Below are positions 25,103 to 32,335 of a stretch of DNA of 35,005 nt, piece by piece. Under the pieces are notes generated by a model. The model saw only the letters and a program-made list of their open reading frames with translations. It was not told the DNA's origin and ran no database searches. Both the position numbers and the translations under genes were made by a program. Origin of the DNA: Pyrinomonadaceae bacterium (GTDB lineage Bacteria; Acidobacteriota; Blastocatellia; Pyrinomonadales; Pyrinomonadaceae); the NCBI GenBank assembly GCA_022843305.1, contig JALHNX010000037.1, positions 1-35,005 of the forward strand, given 5' to 3'. The first letter of the stretch is position 1. Each line of letters opens with the position of its first letter.

Positions 25103-25405
25103 TGTCTAAAGTATCGCTTCAAAGACATATTTTTCGAGGAAATCTTCGCTAAATACTATATAAAAATAGCGGAAGTTTATTTTTTTTCCGCTCAAAAAAT
25201 TTTTTTTCAAGCCTTTTGTTGAAGTTTTGCACAAGCCGCTAAAATACTCCCTAATATTGGCTAAATTTTTAAATATTGGCACAAAGATGCTTGCAAAGTT
25301 TTCCACAGTTTTTTCCACAGGCAAAGCGAAAAGTTTTCCACAGCTTTATAAAAAAAGCCTGTAAAATAAGGCTAAAACTTAAAGTATTTTCTACCCGTTT
25401 CCCTC
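25103..25405. other. AT-rich intergenic region with three DnaA-box-like TTTTCCACA sites
   Basis: No credible gene is present. TTTTCCACAG occurs three times in one orientation at 25299-25308, 25311-25320 and 25334-25343. It differs by one base from the E. coli DnaA box and equals the box form described for cyanobacterial origins. An AT-rich tract and a hairpin (AGCGGAA at 25168-25174 with TTCCGCT at 25186-25192) lie to the left. The direct repeat AATATTGGC occurs at 25253 and 25272. It could be a DnaA-binding site or regulatory region for the ncRNA downstream. Confidence 0.5.
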
Positions 25406-25433
25406 TTGACAAGAAAAAAAAAGAGTGTAAAAT
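25406..25433 (+). promoter_or_regulatory. Consensus promoter of the orphan ncRNA
   Basis: TTGACA (25406-25411), 16-nt spacer, TAAAAT (25428-25433). The -35 is a perfect sigma-70 consensus and the -10 has one mismatch. Transcription would start near 25440. Confidence 0.82.
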
Positions 25434-25439
25434 CCATTT

Positions 25440-25966
25440 TACAGTCAAAAATGCTTACGGGCTTTTGACCGGTACAGGGAGAGGCGAGCAGAGCGGTGAC
25501 GCTTTATTTGAGAGTAACGAAAGACGGAAATTAGTTACTATTTACGCCCTGAATCGAAGCCGAAAGGCTTTGCTCACGGAAAGGTTGAAAAACTTTTTCA
25601 GGTTACCCGGATAAAAACGGGAAACACTTTTCGGCAAGGAACCACCGGAGAGGAGCAGAAGTCGCTCATCGCAAGATGAGCCTCGTTGCCGGGAACGTAA
25701 CCGGCGGTGGAGGAAAAGCCACCACAACAAAAACCTAACGGCACGGTGTTTCGAGAGAAACACAGACAAAATGTGCAAACAGATTGTGTGCTGACCGGAA
25801 CTTTGGCTCGCCGCGAGTCGTTTCGGAATACAAAAAAAACCGGCAACAAGTAACGTGTACATGTGAAAGTTGCCACCTTAAATAAAGAATGCTTCGGCAT
25901 ATTGGTTTTAAGGGAAAAATTAGAGGCTGTTTCGAGCAATCGAACCAGCCTCTAGTTCTTTTTATT
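25440..25966 (+). ncRNA. Orphan structured ncRNA, about 520 nt
   Basis: No reading frame here looks like protein, but the sequence is dense in local helices. It starts with GTCAAAA/TTTTGAC (25444-25450 with 25463-25469). CAGGG/CCCTG (25475 with 25547) encloses an AGCG-GTGA-CGCT hairpin (25492-25503) and AGTAAC/GTTACT (25513 with 25534). Then come AAGCC-GAAA-GGCTT (25557-25570), GCTCATC-GCAA-GATGAGC (25664-25681), GCCGG/CCGGC (25688 with 25701) and GGTGG/CCACC (25706 with 25719). These are followed by GTGTTTC-GAGA-GAAACAC (25746-25763), CCGGAAC/GTTTCGG (25795 with 25820), GGCAAC/GTTGCC (25842 with 25869) and ATGC-TTCG-GCAT (25889-25900). It ends at the terminator at 25921. I found none of the hallmark motifs of RNase P RNA, tmRNA, SRP RNA, 6S RNA, group I/II introns or common riboswitches. 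It lies between rpmA and obgE. Confidence 0.75.
25921..25966 (+). terminator. Terminator of the ncRNA
   Basis: TAGAGGCTG (25921-25929) pairs with CAGCCTCTA (25946-25954), and inside it TTCGA with TCGAA around a GCAA loop. TTCTTTTTATTT follows. It separates the RNA from the obgE promoter. Confidence 0.92.
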
Positions 25967-25991
25967 TATAAAATAGTTCGGATTCCGCGTT

Positions 25992-26020
25992 TTGCCATCC
26001 CTTTTCCAAAATCTTACAAT
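25992..26020 (+). promoter_or_regulatory. Promoter of obgE
   Basis: TTGCCA (25992-25997), 17-nt spacer, TACAAT (26015-26020). The predicted start of transcription is about 26026-26028, at or next to the obgE ATG, so the mRNA would be leaderless or nearly so. No Shine-Dalgarno precedes the ATG. Confidence 0.7.
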
Positions 26021-26028
26021 TAGAACTT

Positions 26029-27072
26029 ATGTTTATTGACCGCGCAAAAATCAGAATCAAAGCCGGCGACGGCGGAAACGGCGTGACGGCTTTCCGCCGC
26101 GAAAAATTCGTGCCGCGCGGCGGACCGTCGGGCGGCGACGGCGGAAACGGCGGCAGCGTCTGGCTCGAAGCAACCGAAGGCTTAAATACGCTGCTTCACC
26201 TACGCTACAATCCCGAACACAAAGGCGAGCGCGGACGGCACGGGGAAGGCTCGAACCGGCACGGCAAAGACGGTGAAGATATAACCGTCCAAATTCCGGT
26301 CGGAACGCAGGTTTTCGACGCCGAATCGGGCGATCTGGTTTTCGATTTTACCGAAGCCGGACAGCGCTATCTGGCGGCAAAAGGCGGCAAGGGCGGCTGG
26401 GGCAACCAGCATTTCGCGACGCCGACGCGCCGCGCGCCGAAATTTCATTACACGGGTCGTCCGGGTGAAGAAAAAGAATTGCAGCTTGAATTAAAACTCA
26501 TCGCCGATGTCGGTCTGGTCGGTTTTCCGAACGCAGGAAAATCAACGTTGATCTCCGTGATCTCCGCCGCGAAACCGAAAATCGCCGATTATCCTTTTAC
26601 AACGCTCGAGCCGAATCTCGGCGTCGTCGATCTGGGCGATTTCAAGACGTTTGTCGTCGCCGACATTCCGGGCTTGATCGAAGGCGCGTCGGAAGGCGCG
26701 GGACTCGGCGACCAGTTTTTGCGCCACGTCGAACGGACGAAGCTGATGCTGCATCTGGTTGACGTTTCTTCGATTTCGGGCAGAGACCCGGTCGAAGATT
26801 ACGAGATCATCAACCGCGAGCTCGCAAATTACAATCAGGATTTAGCCGACCGACCGCAGATCGTCGTCGCGACCAAGCTCGACGCGCTGGACGAACCGGA
26901 AAGACTGGAAAGTTTGCGGGCGCGCGCCGCGCTGGACGGCAAAGATTTTCTCGAAATTTCGGCGGTTACCAATCTCGGAACAAAGGAACTCGTTTCGGCG
27001 GTCGCGAAAAAGCTTGACGAGATCAAGCAGACGGAAAAGGAAATTATTTTGAGCGAAAGGGCGGATGATTAA
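26029..27072 (+). CDS. obgE: GTPase Obg (CgtA)
   Basis: The 347-residue protein has the glycine-rich Obg fold (about 1-158) and a G domain with the P-loop GFPNAGKST (165-173), switch [11 protein letters not shown] (212-220) and G4 as TKLD (282-285) in place of NKxD, a substitution seen in some Obg lineages. There is no long C-terminal OCT domain. Obg binds the 50S subunit and links ribosome maturation to (p)ppGpp and growth. It begins a run with a small ORF and nadD, with 8-nt and 4-nt overlaps, so the three are co-translated. Confidence 0.96.
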   Translation: MFIDRAKIRIKAGDGGNGVTAFRREKFVPRGGPSGGDGGNGGSVWLEATEGLNTLLHLRYNPEHKGERGRHGEGSNRHGKDGEDITVQIPVGTQVFDAESGDLVFDFTEAGQRYLAAKGGKGGWGNQHFATPTRRAPKFHYTGRPGEEKELQLELKLIADVGLVGFPNAGKSTLISVISAAKPKIADYPFTTLEPNLGVVDLGDFKTFVVADIPGLIEGASEGAGLGDQFLRHVERTKLMLHLVDVSSISGRDPVEDYEIINRELANYNQDLADRPQIVVATKLDALDEPERLESLRARAALDGKDFLEISAVTNLGTKELVSAVAKKLDEIKQTEKEIILSERADD

Positions 27073-27364
27073 AGATCTGTTCGACATGCGCATGAACGAC
27101 GGTTCGAGGCATTTTGCAGATATGCCCGAAGCCGTTTTTTTCGACGACTTTGCCGACCACGTCGAAAATTTGGAAGGCGCGGAAATCACCGAATTCATCA
27201 CGGACGGCGTGATCGAAATGTGGCTCGATTTCGAATATCGCGGGCATAAATTTTCGGTCAACAATCAACTGGGCGATTACTGGTTTTTTGTCGAAGACCC
27301 TGAATGCCCTGAAGATATTTTGCTCGAAGTGTGCGACCATTTTCGGCAGCTTTTGGAAAAATGA
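27065..27364 (+). CDS. Conserved-looking small acidic protein of unknown function
   Basis: The 99-residue product is not recognised. It is acidic and soluble, with no signal peptide or membrane span. It has an alternating beta pattern ([29 protein letters not shown]) ending in a helix ([16 protein letters not shown]). Its start overlaps the obgE stop by 8 nt and its stop overlaps the nadD start (ATGA), so it is almost certainly a translated gene coupled to both. A role near ribosome assembly or NAD synthesis is only suggested by position. Confidence 0.8.
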   Translation: MIKDLFDMRMNDGSRHFADMPEAVFFDDFADHVENLEGAEITEFITDGVIEMWLDFEYRGHKFSVNNQLGDYWFFVEDPECPEDILLEVCDHFRQLLEK

Positions 27365-28035
27365 AACGAATTGCATTTTACGGCGGCTCGTTTGACCCGC
27401 TTCATAACGGGCATTTGACGATTGCTCATCGGTTGTCGGAAGTTTTTGAGTTGGACGAATTCGTTTTCATTCCGGCTTTTCACGCGCCGCATAAAAAGGA
27501 TAAAAAACCGACTTCCCCGTTTCACCGCTTTGCGATGCTTTGTTTGGCGACAAACAACGAACCGCACATTAAAGTTTCTAAAATGGAACTCGACGCACCG
27601 CATCGTCCTTATTCGGTCGAAACTTTGACGCATTTAAAAAATGAATTGACCGACGCGCAGATTTTTTTCGTGATGGGCGCCGACTCGTGGACTGATATTA
27701 CGACGTGGCGCGAATGGGAAAAAGTTTTGATGATCGTTAATATCATCGTCGTGACGCGCCCCGATTACGAGATCGGTTTCGCGCACGTGACGGACGAAAT
27801 TCGGGAAAGAATTGTGGATTTAAGAAAAGAATTTCCCGCAAAGGCGCAAAGGCGCAAAGACGGCAAATCCGAAATCCGAAATCCGAAATCCGAAATCTTT
27901 ATCACGGATACCGTGCAGATTGATATTTCGGCGACCGAAATCCGGCAGAAAATCAAGGAAAACTCGAACGATTGGCACGAAGATGTGCCGGCGGCGGTTG
28001 CAAAATACATTAAAAAATACGAACTTTACATTTAA
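27361..28035 (+). CDS. nadD: Nicotinate-nucleotide adenylyltransferase
   Basis: The start is set at 27361 ([18 protein letters not shown]), overlapping the previous stop in ATGA; a longer frame upstream lies in that gene. The 224-residue protein has the nucleotidyltransferase motif GSFDPLHNGH (9-18), FIPAFHAPHK, FVMGADSW and the C-terminal ISATEIR. It makes nicotinic acid adenine dinucleotide from NaMN and ATP in NAD synthesis. Residues about 160-179 (KAQRRKDGKSEIRNPKSEI) are an insertion coded by simple repeats, just before the strand leading to ISATEIR. This makes the protein longer than its relatives by about 15-20 residues. Confidence 0.95.
   Translation: MKRIAFYGGSFDPLHNGHLTIAHRLSEVFELDEFVFIPAFHAPHKKDKKPTSPFHRFAMLCLATNNEPHIKVSKMELDAPHRPYSVETLTHLKNELTDAQIFFVMGADSWTDITTWREWEKVLMIVNIIVVTRPDYEIGFAHVTDEIRERIVDLRKEFPAKAQRRKDGKSEIRNPKSEIFITDTVQIDISATEIRQKIKENSNDWHEDVPAAVAKYIKKYELYI
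27865..27897. repeat. Heptamer array AAATCCG x4.7 inside nadD
   Basis: Four perfect AAATCCG units plus AAATC code for KSEIRNPKSEI. Just upstream an 8-bp repeat (GCAAAGGC x2, GCAAAGAC, about 27838-27862) codes for AKAQRRKD, so two repeat tracts are joined in the same insertion. Confidence 0.93.
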
Positions 28036-28098
28036 CATTTATCATTCGTCATTGATCGTTTGTTGATTTCCGGCGCGAAATGTTAAATGATAAATGCT
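28029..28098. repeat. Inverted heptamer arrays between nadD and rsfS
   Basis: The left part reads CATTTAA, CATTTAT, CATTCGT, CATTGAT and includes the nadD stop codon. The right part reads AAATGTT, AAATGAT, AAATGCT and includes the upstream candidate ATG of rsfS. CATTTAACATTT pairs with AAATGTTAAATG. Confidence 0.88.
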
Positions 28099-28108
28099 CA
28101 TTGAAATT

Positions 28109-28537
28109 ATGGAAGAACTACAGGAAAAAACTTTACAGCGCGAAACGGTTTCGGTTGAAATCGCAAACAATTCTACGCCTTTCGCCGAACTCGACGACGA
28201 AGTAAAACTCGCCTTGACCAGCGCGAGCGAGAAAAAAGCATTTGATCTGCGCGCGCTCGATTTGCGCGAGATTGCCAGTTTTACGGAATTTTTTATCATC
28301 GCCAGCGGCGCAAACCAGCGGCAGGTGCAGGCAATCGCCGACGAAATCGAAGAACAGCTCAAAAAACAACTGAAATCAAAAGCCGTCCGCACCGAAGGTT
28401 ACGCTTCGGCGGAATGGGTTCTGATGGATTACGGCGATTTTATCGTTCATATTTTCGAGCAAAAAGCGCGTGAATTTTACGATTTGGAAAGACTGTGGCG
28501 CGATGCCCGTCGGGTCGAACTGCCGGAGAATATTTAA
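28109..28537 (+). CDS. rsfS: Ribosomal silencing factor RsfS
   Basis: The RsfS/Iojap domain spans most of the protein: [26 protein letters not shown], then [16 protein letters not shown], then [31 protein letters not shown]. RsfS binds L14 on the 50S subunit and blocks joining to 30S in starvation. ATG at 28109 (MEELQEKT) is preferred because the ATG at 28094 is itself part of the repeat arm; either is possible and no Shine-Dalgarno helps. A variable N-terminal extension of about 30 residues precedes the domain. Co-location with nadD and rlmH is the classical arrangement. Confidence 0.93.
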   Translation: MEELQEKTLQRETVSVEIANNSTPFAELDDEVKLALTSASEKKAFDLRALDLREIASFTEFFIIASGANQRQVQAIADEIEEQLKKQLKSKAVRTEGYASAEWVLMDYGDFIVHIFEQKAREFYDLERLWRDARRVELPENI

Positions 28538-28540
28538 GTA

Positions 28541-28605
28541 AAAAGGCAAAAGGTAAAAGGCACAACTTTTCTTACTTTTACCTTTTGCCTTTTGCCTTTT
28601 GCCTT
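28541..28605. repeat. Heptamer hairpin between rsfS and rlmH
   Basis: A 19-bp perfect stem (28541-28559 with 28575-28593) made of AAAAGGC/AAAAGGT heptamers and their complements encloses a 15-nt loop. The right array continues as TTGCCTT units right up to the rlmH ATG. Confidence 0.95.
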
Positions 28606-29046
28606 ATGAAATTCCGTTTTCTCTGGGTCGGCAAAACAAAAGATAAAAACTGGCGGGTGCTGCAGGAAGAATATTTCGCGCGCCTTTCGCATTTTGTGCG
28701 GTGCGAGATCGTCGAGCTGAAAGATTCGGGTAAGGAAATCGAAGGCAAACTAATTCTCGAAAAGCTGAATCAAAGCACATTCGTCTGTTTATTGGACGTG
28801 AAGGGACGCTCGGTATCTTCGCACGATTTAGCCGCCAAATTGGAAAATTGGCAGAATCGAGGATTAAAAGAAGTAACTTTTATCATCGGCGGCGCGGAAG
28901 GTGTCGCGTCTGAGGTTGTCGAAAGGGCGGATAATAGTTTATCCTTGTCGTTTCTAACCTTTACGCACGAAATGGCGCGTGTCGTAATGTTGGAACAACT
29001 TTATCGAGCATTTACAATTATAAAGGGTTTTCCATATCAAAAATGA
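28606..29046 (+). CDS. rlmH: 23S rRNA (pseudouridine1915-N3)-methyltransferase RlmH
   Basis: The true start is MKFRFLWVGKTKD at 28606; the open frame upstream only reads through the repeat hairpin. The 146-residue SPOUT-fold protein has FIIGGAEGVASEVVERAD (SAM-binding knot, about 97-114) and the C-terminal LSFLTFTHEMARVVMLEQLYRAFTIIKGFPYQK-type end that is diagnostic for RlmH. It methylates pseudouridine 1915 in helix 69 of mature 70S ribosomes. There is no Shine-Dalgarno, because the repeat ends at the ATG. Its stop overlaps the next start by 4 nt. Confidence 0.95.
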   Translation: MKFRFLWVGKTKDKNWRVLQEEYFARLSHFVRCEIVELKDSGKEIEGKLILEKLNQSTFVCLLDVKGRSVSSHDLAAKLENWQNRGLKEVTFIIGGAEGVASEVVERADNSLSLSFLTFTHEMARVVMLEQLYRAFTIIKGFPYQK

Positions 29047-29396
29047 GTGAACTAAATTTAAAAGAAATAAAAGACAGATTAATCGCCGAACGCGAGAATC
29101 TTTTGAAAAAATTGAAAGATAACGATCTTTCCATTGACGATGCCGAAACTCCCGATCCGGTTGACTTAGCGGTCAGAAATTATTCTAAAAACGTGATGTT
29201 AGCGGTTTCAGAAAACGACAGCCGTCAGATTATTCTGATCAACGAAGCGCTCGCACGCATCGAAGACGAAGAATACGGCACGTGCCAGAATTGCGAAAAA
29301 GAAATCAATCTGAAACGCCTCGACGCGATTCCGTGGGCGCGTTACTGCCTGAATTGCCAGGAACTTGTCGAAAAAGGCTTGTTGGAAGAAGATTAG
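29043..29396 (+). CDS. TraR/DksA-family C4 zinc-finger protein
   Basis: The 117-residue protein has an N-terminal helical part (about 1-75) with the acidic turn SIDDAETPDPVDLA, where DksA-like proteins have the coiled-coil tip. The C4 zinc finger follows, with C81-x2-C84 and C102-x2-C105 (YGTCQNCEKEI, YCLNC). Family members bind the RNA polymerase secondary channel and modulate initiation, often with ppGpp. It is shorter than E. coli DksA (151), so it is called at family level only. It overlaps rlmH (ATGA), indicating coupling to the ribosome-related run. Confidence 0.9.
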   Translation: MSELNLKEIKDRLIAERENLLKKLKDNDLSIDDAETPDPVDLAVRNYSKNVMLAVSENDSRQIILINEALARIEDEEYGTCQNCEKEINLKRLDAIPWARYCLNCQELVEKGLLEED

Positions 29397-29493
29397 AAAG
29401 TGAAAAAGTGGAAAAGGGTAAAAGTGGAAAAGTTTTGCTTGTTCTCAAGTAAAATAATTTTTTCACCTTTTCACTTTTCCACTTTTTCACTTT
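29397..29493. repeat. Simple-repeat hairpin between the DksA-like gene and comF
   Basis: A 20-bp perfect stem (AAAGTGAAAAAGTGGAAAAG at 29397-29416 with 29474-29493) begins one base after the stop codon and ends 4 nt before the comF ATG. Repeat units are of GTGGAAAA type with period 7-8. Confidence 0.93.
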
Positions 29494-29497
29494 AATT

Positions 29498-30220
29498 ATG
29501 CTTCAAAAAATTTACGATTCCCTCCTAACTCTCGCGTATCCTCAAATTTGTCAGACTTGCAGTAATTCCGTTGAAAATTCAGCGGACGGCGTAGTGTGCC
29601 GAAAATGCTGGCAGAAAACAAAAATCTTTTCGGGAAATGAAACTCTCTGCGCCAAATGCTCGGCGTTTTTACAGGAAAAGCCTGCAAATTTCCAAACCTT
29701 CTGCCATCAATGCGACGAACATTTTTATGACGCGGTAATCGCCGTCGGGCTTTACGAAAACGCGCTCGCGGCTTCGGTTCTGCATCTCAAACGCGAGCCT
29801 TTTGTTGCCAAAACTCTGAAAAATCTTTTTATTTCCGCTTTTGAAAATTCGCCTTTTCAGGATGCGACGGTAATAATTCCCGTGCCGCTTTCAAAAAAAA
29901 GATCATTGGAACGCGGGTTTAATCAGGCGGAAATTTTGGCGGAAATTTTAGCGAAAGAATTTAATCTGAAAACCGACAAACAAAGCCTTGCGCGAAAGAT
30001 TCATACGCCGATGCACCGCGCCGCAATGGACCGGCGCGCGCGCGAACTGACGGTCGAAAACGCTTTTGAAGTTACGCGCCCGAAACTTATAAAAGACGAA
30101 CGGGTTTTGCTCGTTGACGACGTTTTCACATCCGGCGCGACGACTTCTTTCTGCGCCAAAGCTTTAAAGAAAAAAGGCGCGGACAAGGTTTATGTGCTAA
30201 CCATTGCCCGCGCGATCTGA
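29498..30220 (+). CDS. comF: ComF-family phosphoribosyltransferase-like protein
   Basis: The 240-residue protein has a double-zinc-finger N-terminus with four CxxC pairs (C18/C21, C34/C37, C51/C54, C69/C72). A type I phosphoribosyltransferase-fold domain follows, with IIPVPLSKKRSLERGFNQAEILA and the PRPP-binding loop VLLVDDVFTSGATTSF (about 197-212). ComF is needed for DNA uptake in naturally competent bacteria, where it interacts with the ssDNA translocation machinery. Whether this organism is competent is not shown by the window. It is the last gene of the plus-strand run. Confidence 0.93.
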   Translation: MLQKIYDSLLTLAYPQICQTCSNSVENSADGVVCRKCWQKTKIFSGNETLCAKCSAFLQEKPANFQTFCHQCDEHFYDAVIAVGLYENALAASVLHLKREPFVAKTLKNLFISAFENSPFQDATVIIPVPLSKKRSLERGFNQAEILAEILAKEFNLKTDKQSLARKIHTPMHRAAMDRRARELTVENAFEVTRPKLIKDERVLLVDDVFTSGATTSFCAKALKKKGADKVYVLTIARAI

Positions 30221-30221
30221 G

Positions 30222-30278
30222 GGATGAATGCTGAATGATGAATAATTGTCTTTAAATTCATCGTTCATCGTTCATCCT
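30222..30278. repeat. Heptamer hairpin between convergent comF and sugar dehydrogenase genes
   Basis: GGATGAATGCTGAATGATGA (from 30222) pairs with GTTCATC units (30258-30278), period 7 in both arms, with several mismatches. It starts 1 nt after the comF stop and ends about 2 nt before the opposing stop codon, so it may act as a shared transcript end. Confidence 0.88.
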
Positions 30279-30280
30279 TT

Positions 30281-32311
30281 TTAAGGTGTGTCGAATTTCG
30301 GCGCGGGCAGATCGCCGTCTAAACCGAATTGCGTGAATAAAAACGAGCCGTTCGAGCTGCGGACAATATACCAAACGCCGTTTGACGGGCGGAAAACCCC
30401 GATGTCGTCGCGCCCATCGCCATCGTAATCGCCGACGACCGGAACATCGCCCGCCAATCCCCAATTCGTAATTTGGACGCTCGTGTTCGAGCTGTTTAGA
30501 ACATACCACGCGCCGTTGCGGAAAACCGCTTGGTCGGTTTTGAAATCACCGTCGAAATCGCCCTGCACGGGAACGTCGCCGTTTGCGCCGAAACCGACCG
30601 CGCCAAACGCGTTATTCGTGCTGTTCAAACGATACCAGAAACCGTTTGACGGTCGCCACAGCGAAATATCCGTCCGTCCGTCGCCGTCATAATCGCCCGG
30701 TGTCGGAATGTCGCCGTCCAAACCGAACTGCTGAATAACCGCCGCGCCGTTCGATGAATTAGAGCGATACCACGTTCCTTCCGACGGGCGGTAAACCGCA
30801 AAATCCGCTTTCGCGTCGCCGTCGTAATCGCCGGCGGCGGGAATATCGCCGTTTGCGCCGAACTGAATGATGCCAACCGTGTTGTTACTGCTCAGAAAAT
30901 GATACCAAGTCCCGTTTGACGGGCGGAAAACCCCGATGTCCGTGATGCTGTCGCCGTCGTAATCTTCGGGAGTCGGAACGTCGCCCGTTAATCCGAAGCC
31001 CTGCACACGAAATGTATTATTCGAGCTGTGATTGATATACCAAACGCCTTCCGACGGGCGAAAAACCGAAACATCCGTTCGCAAATCGCCGTCAAAATCC
31101 GCCGATGTGCGGGCGCGCGTGATTTTGTCCACCTGTCCGTTTGAATAGCAAATATAAATCTCTCCGTCTTCATCTTCGCCGAACGAAAGAATATTGCGAC
31201 CGGAAATATCGTGCATGATAATTTGTGATGAACCGTTCCAACGCAAAATTTCCGCCGAACAGTAATCTCCAAAAATATATTGTCCGTCAGGAATGCTTTT
31301 CAATGCGCCGCGATAAACATAACCGCCCGTAATCGAACAACGTCCGCCTGTCCGGTTATATTGGAAAACAGGCGGCGTATAATTTGCCGGAATACAAAGC
31401 GACGGGTCTAAATTGGTGCAGTTAGTTCCTTCATAAACGCGCCAACCGTAATTTGCGCCGCCGGTAATAATATCAACTTCTTCAATCGCGCTTTGCCCGA
31501 CGTCCGCCGCCCAAAGCTGATTCGTGCCGCCGCGGTCAAATGAAAAACGCCACGGATTTCGCATTCCGATCGCCCAGATTTCCTGACAGGTATTGCCCGA
31601 AGTCGTGCTTCCGTTGTCGCATCGTGTAGTATTCGCGCCGATAAAAGGATTAGTCGGCGGAATCAGATACGGATTGGGCGAACCTTGCGGGACATTAGGG
31701 TCGATCCGAAGCATTTTGCCTAAAAGCAGTGTCCGGTTCTGCGCGCGGTTGCCCGGGTCGTTTCCCGAACCGCCGTCGCCCATTCCGACATAAAGATAAC
31801 CGTCGGCACCGAATTCGACCATCCCGCCGTTATGATTTGAAAACGGCTGCGGAATGGTCAATAAAATTCTTTCCGTCGCAATATTGCCCGTGTTCGAACT
31901 GCCGTTTCCGGTCGTCGTCACGTATTCGGAAATGATCGTCGCGCCGTCGCCGACGCGGGTATAGTTCACATAAAATTTGCCGTTCGCCGCAAACTGCGGG
32001 TGAAAGGTCAATCCCAGAAGCCCGCGTTCGTCGCCGGACGATCCCGGAATAACGATTTTTGAACTCAGATTGATAAAATCCGTCGGCGCACTCGCGCCCG
32101 GTTGTAAAACCTTGATAATTCCCGTCTGCTGGACGATAAATATCCGTTTGCTTCCGTCTTTCGCGCTTCTCAGCAAAACCGGACGCGAAACGACGCCGAC
32201 CGGCAGAAACGTCTGCAAACGCGATGTGTAAGGCGCGGGAACGCCCTGTCCGAACGAATTTATCGTCAGAACAGCCGATAACAAAACTGCCCAAAATCCT
32301 AATTTCTTCAT
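30281..32311 (-). CDS. Secreted glucose/sorbosone dehydrogenase-like protein with six FG-GAP/VCBS repeats
   Basis: The start is ATG 32311 (MKKLGFWAVLLSA), with GGAG 8 nt upstream; the TTG further up is part of that ribosome binding site. The 676-residue protein has a signal peptide (1-21) and a six-bladed PQQ-type sugar dehydrogenase domain (about 30-400) with the catalytic-type NHNGG (159-163), YVGMGDGG, GMRNPWRFSFD and GANYGWRVYEG. Six tandem 43-45-residue repeats follow (about 405-672), each with a DxDGD calcium-type loop, a VFRPSxGxWY strand and a closing FGxxGD. The repeats resemble FG-GAP/VCBS modules for extracellular binding. Likely exported; the sugar substrate is unknown. It probably oxidises aldoses with PQQ if the cofactor is available. 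Confidence 0.9.
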   Translation of the reverse strand: MKKLGFWAVLLSAVLTINSFGQGVPAPYTSRLQTFLPVGVVSRPVLLRSAKDGSKRIFIVQQTGIIKVLQPGASAPTDFINLSSKIVIPGSSGDERGLLGLTFHPQFAANGKFYVNYTRVGDGATIISEYVTTTGNGSSNTGNIATERILLTIPQPFSNHNGGMVEFGADGYLYVGMGDGGSGNDPGNRAQNRTLLLGKMLRIDPNVPQGSPNPYLIPPTNPFIGANTTRCDNGSTTSGNTCQEIWAIGMRNPWRFSFDRGGTNQLWAADVGQSAIEEVDIITGGANYGWRVYEGTNCTNLDPSLCIPANYTPPVFQYNRTGGRCSITGGYVYRGALKSIPDGQYIFGDYCSAEILRWNGSSQIIMHDISGRNILSFGEDEDGEIYICYSNGQVDKITRARTSADFDGDLRTDVSVFRPSEGVWYINHSSNNTFRVQGFGLTGDVPTPEDYDGDSITDIGVFRPSNGTWYHFLSSNNTVGIIQFGANGDIPAAGDYDGDAKADFAVYRPSEGTWYRSNSSNGAAVIQQFGLDGDIPTPGDYDGDGRTDISLWRPSNGFWYRLNSTNNAFGAVGFGANGDVPVQGDFDGDFKTDQAVFRNGAWYVLNSSNTSVQITNWGLAGDVPVVGDYDGDGRDDIGVFRPSNGVWYIVRSSNGSFLFTQFGLDGDLPAPKFDTP

Positions 32312-32335
32312 TCTTTTCTCCAAAATAAAATTTTT

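Noticed and set aside
25106-25324. 72-codon minus-strand frame in the AT-rich gap
   Set aside because: Low-complexity K/F/N-rich product, no ribosome binding site, and it overlaps the DnaA-box-like cluster; it looks like a chance frame.
25276-25862. Open frames on both strands across the ncRNA
   Set aside because: Products are basic or Cys/Leu-rich without family resemblance, and the plus-strand frame reads through the promoter; RNA helices explain the sequence better.
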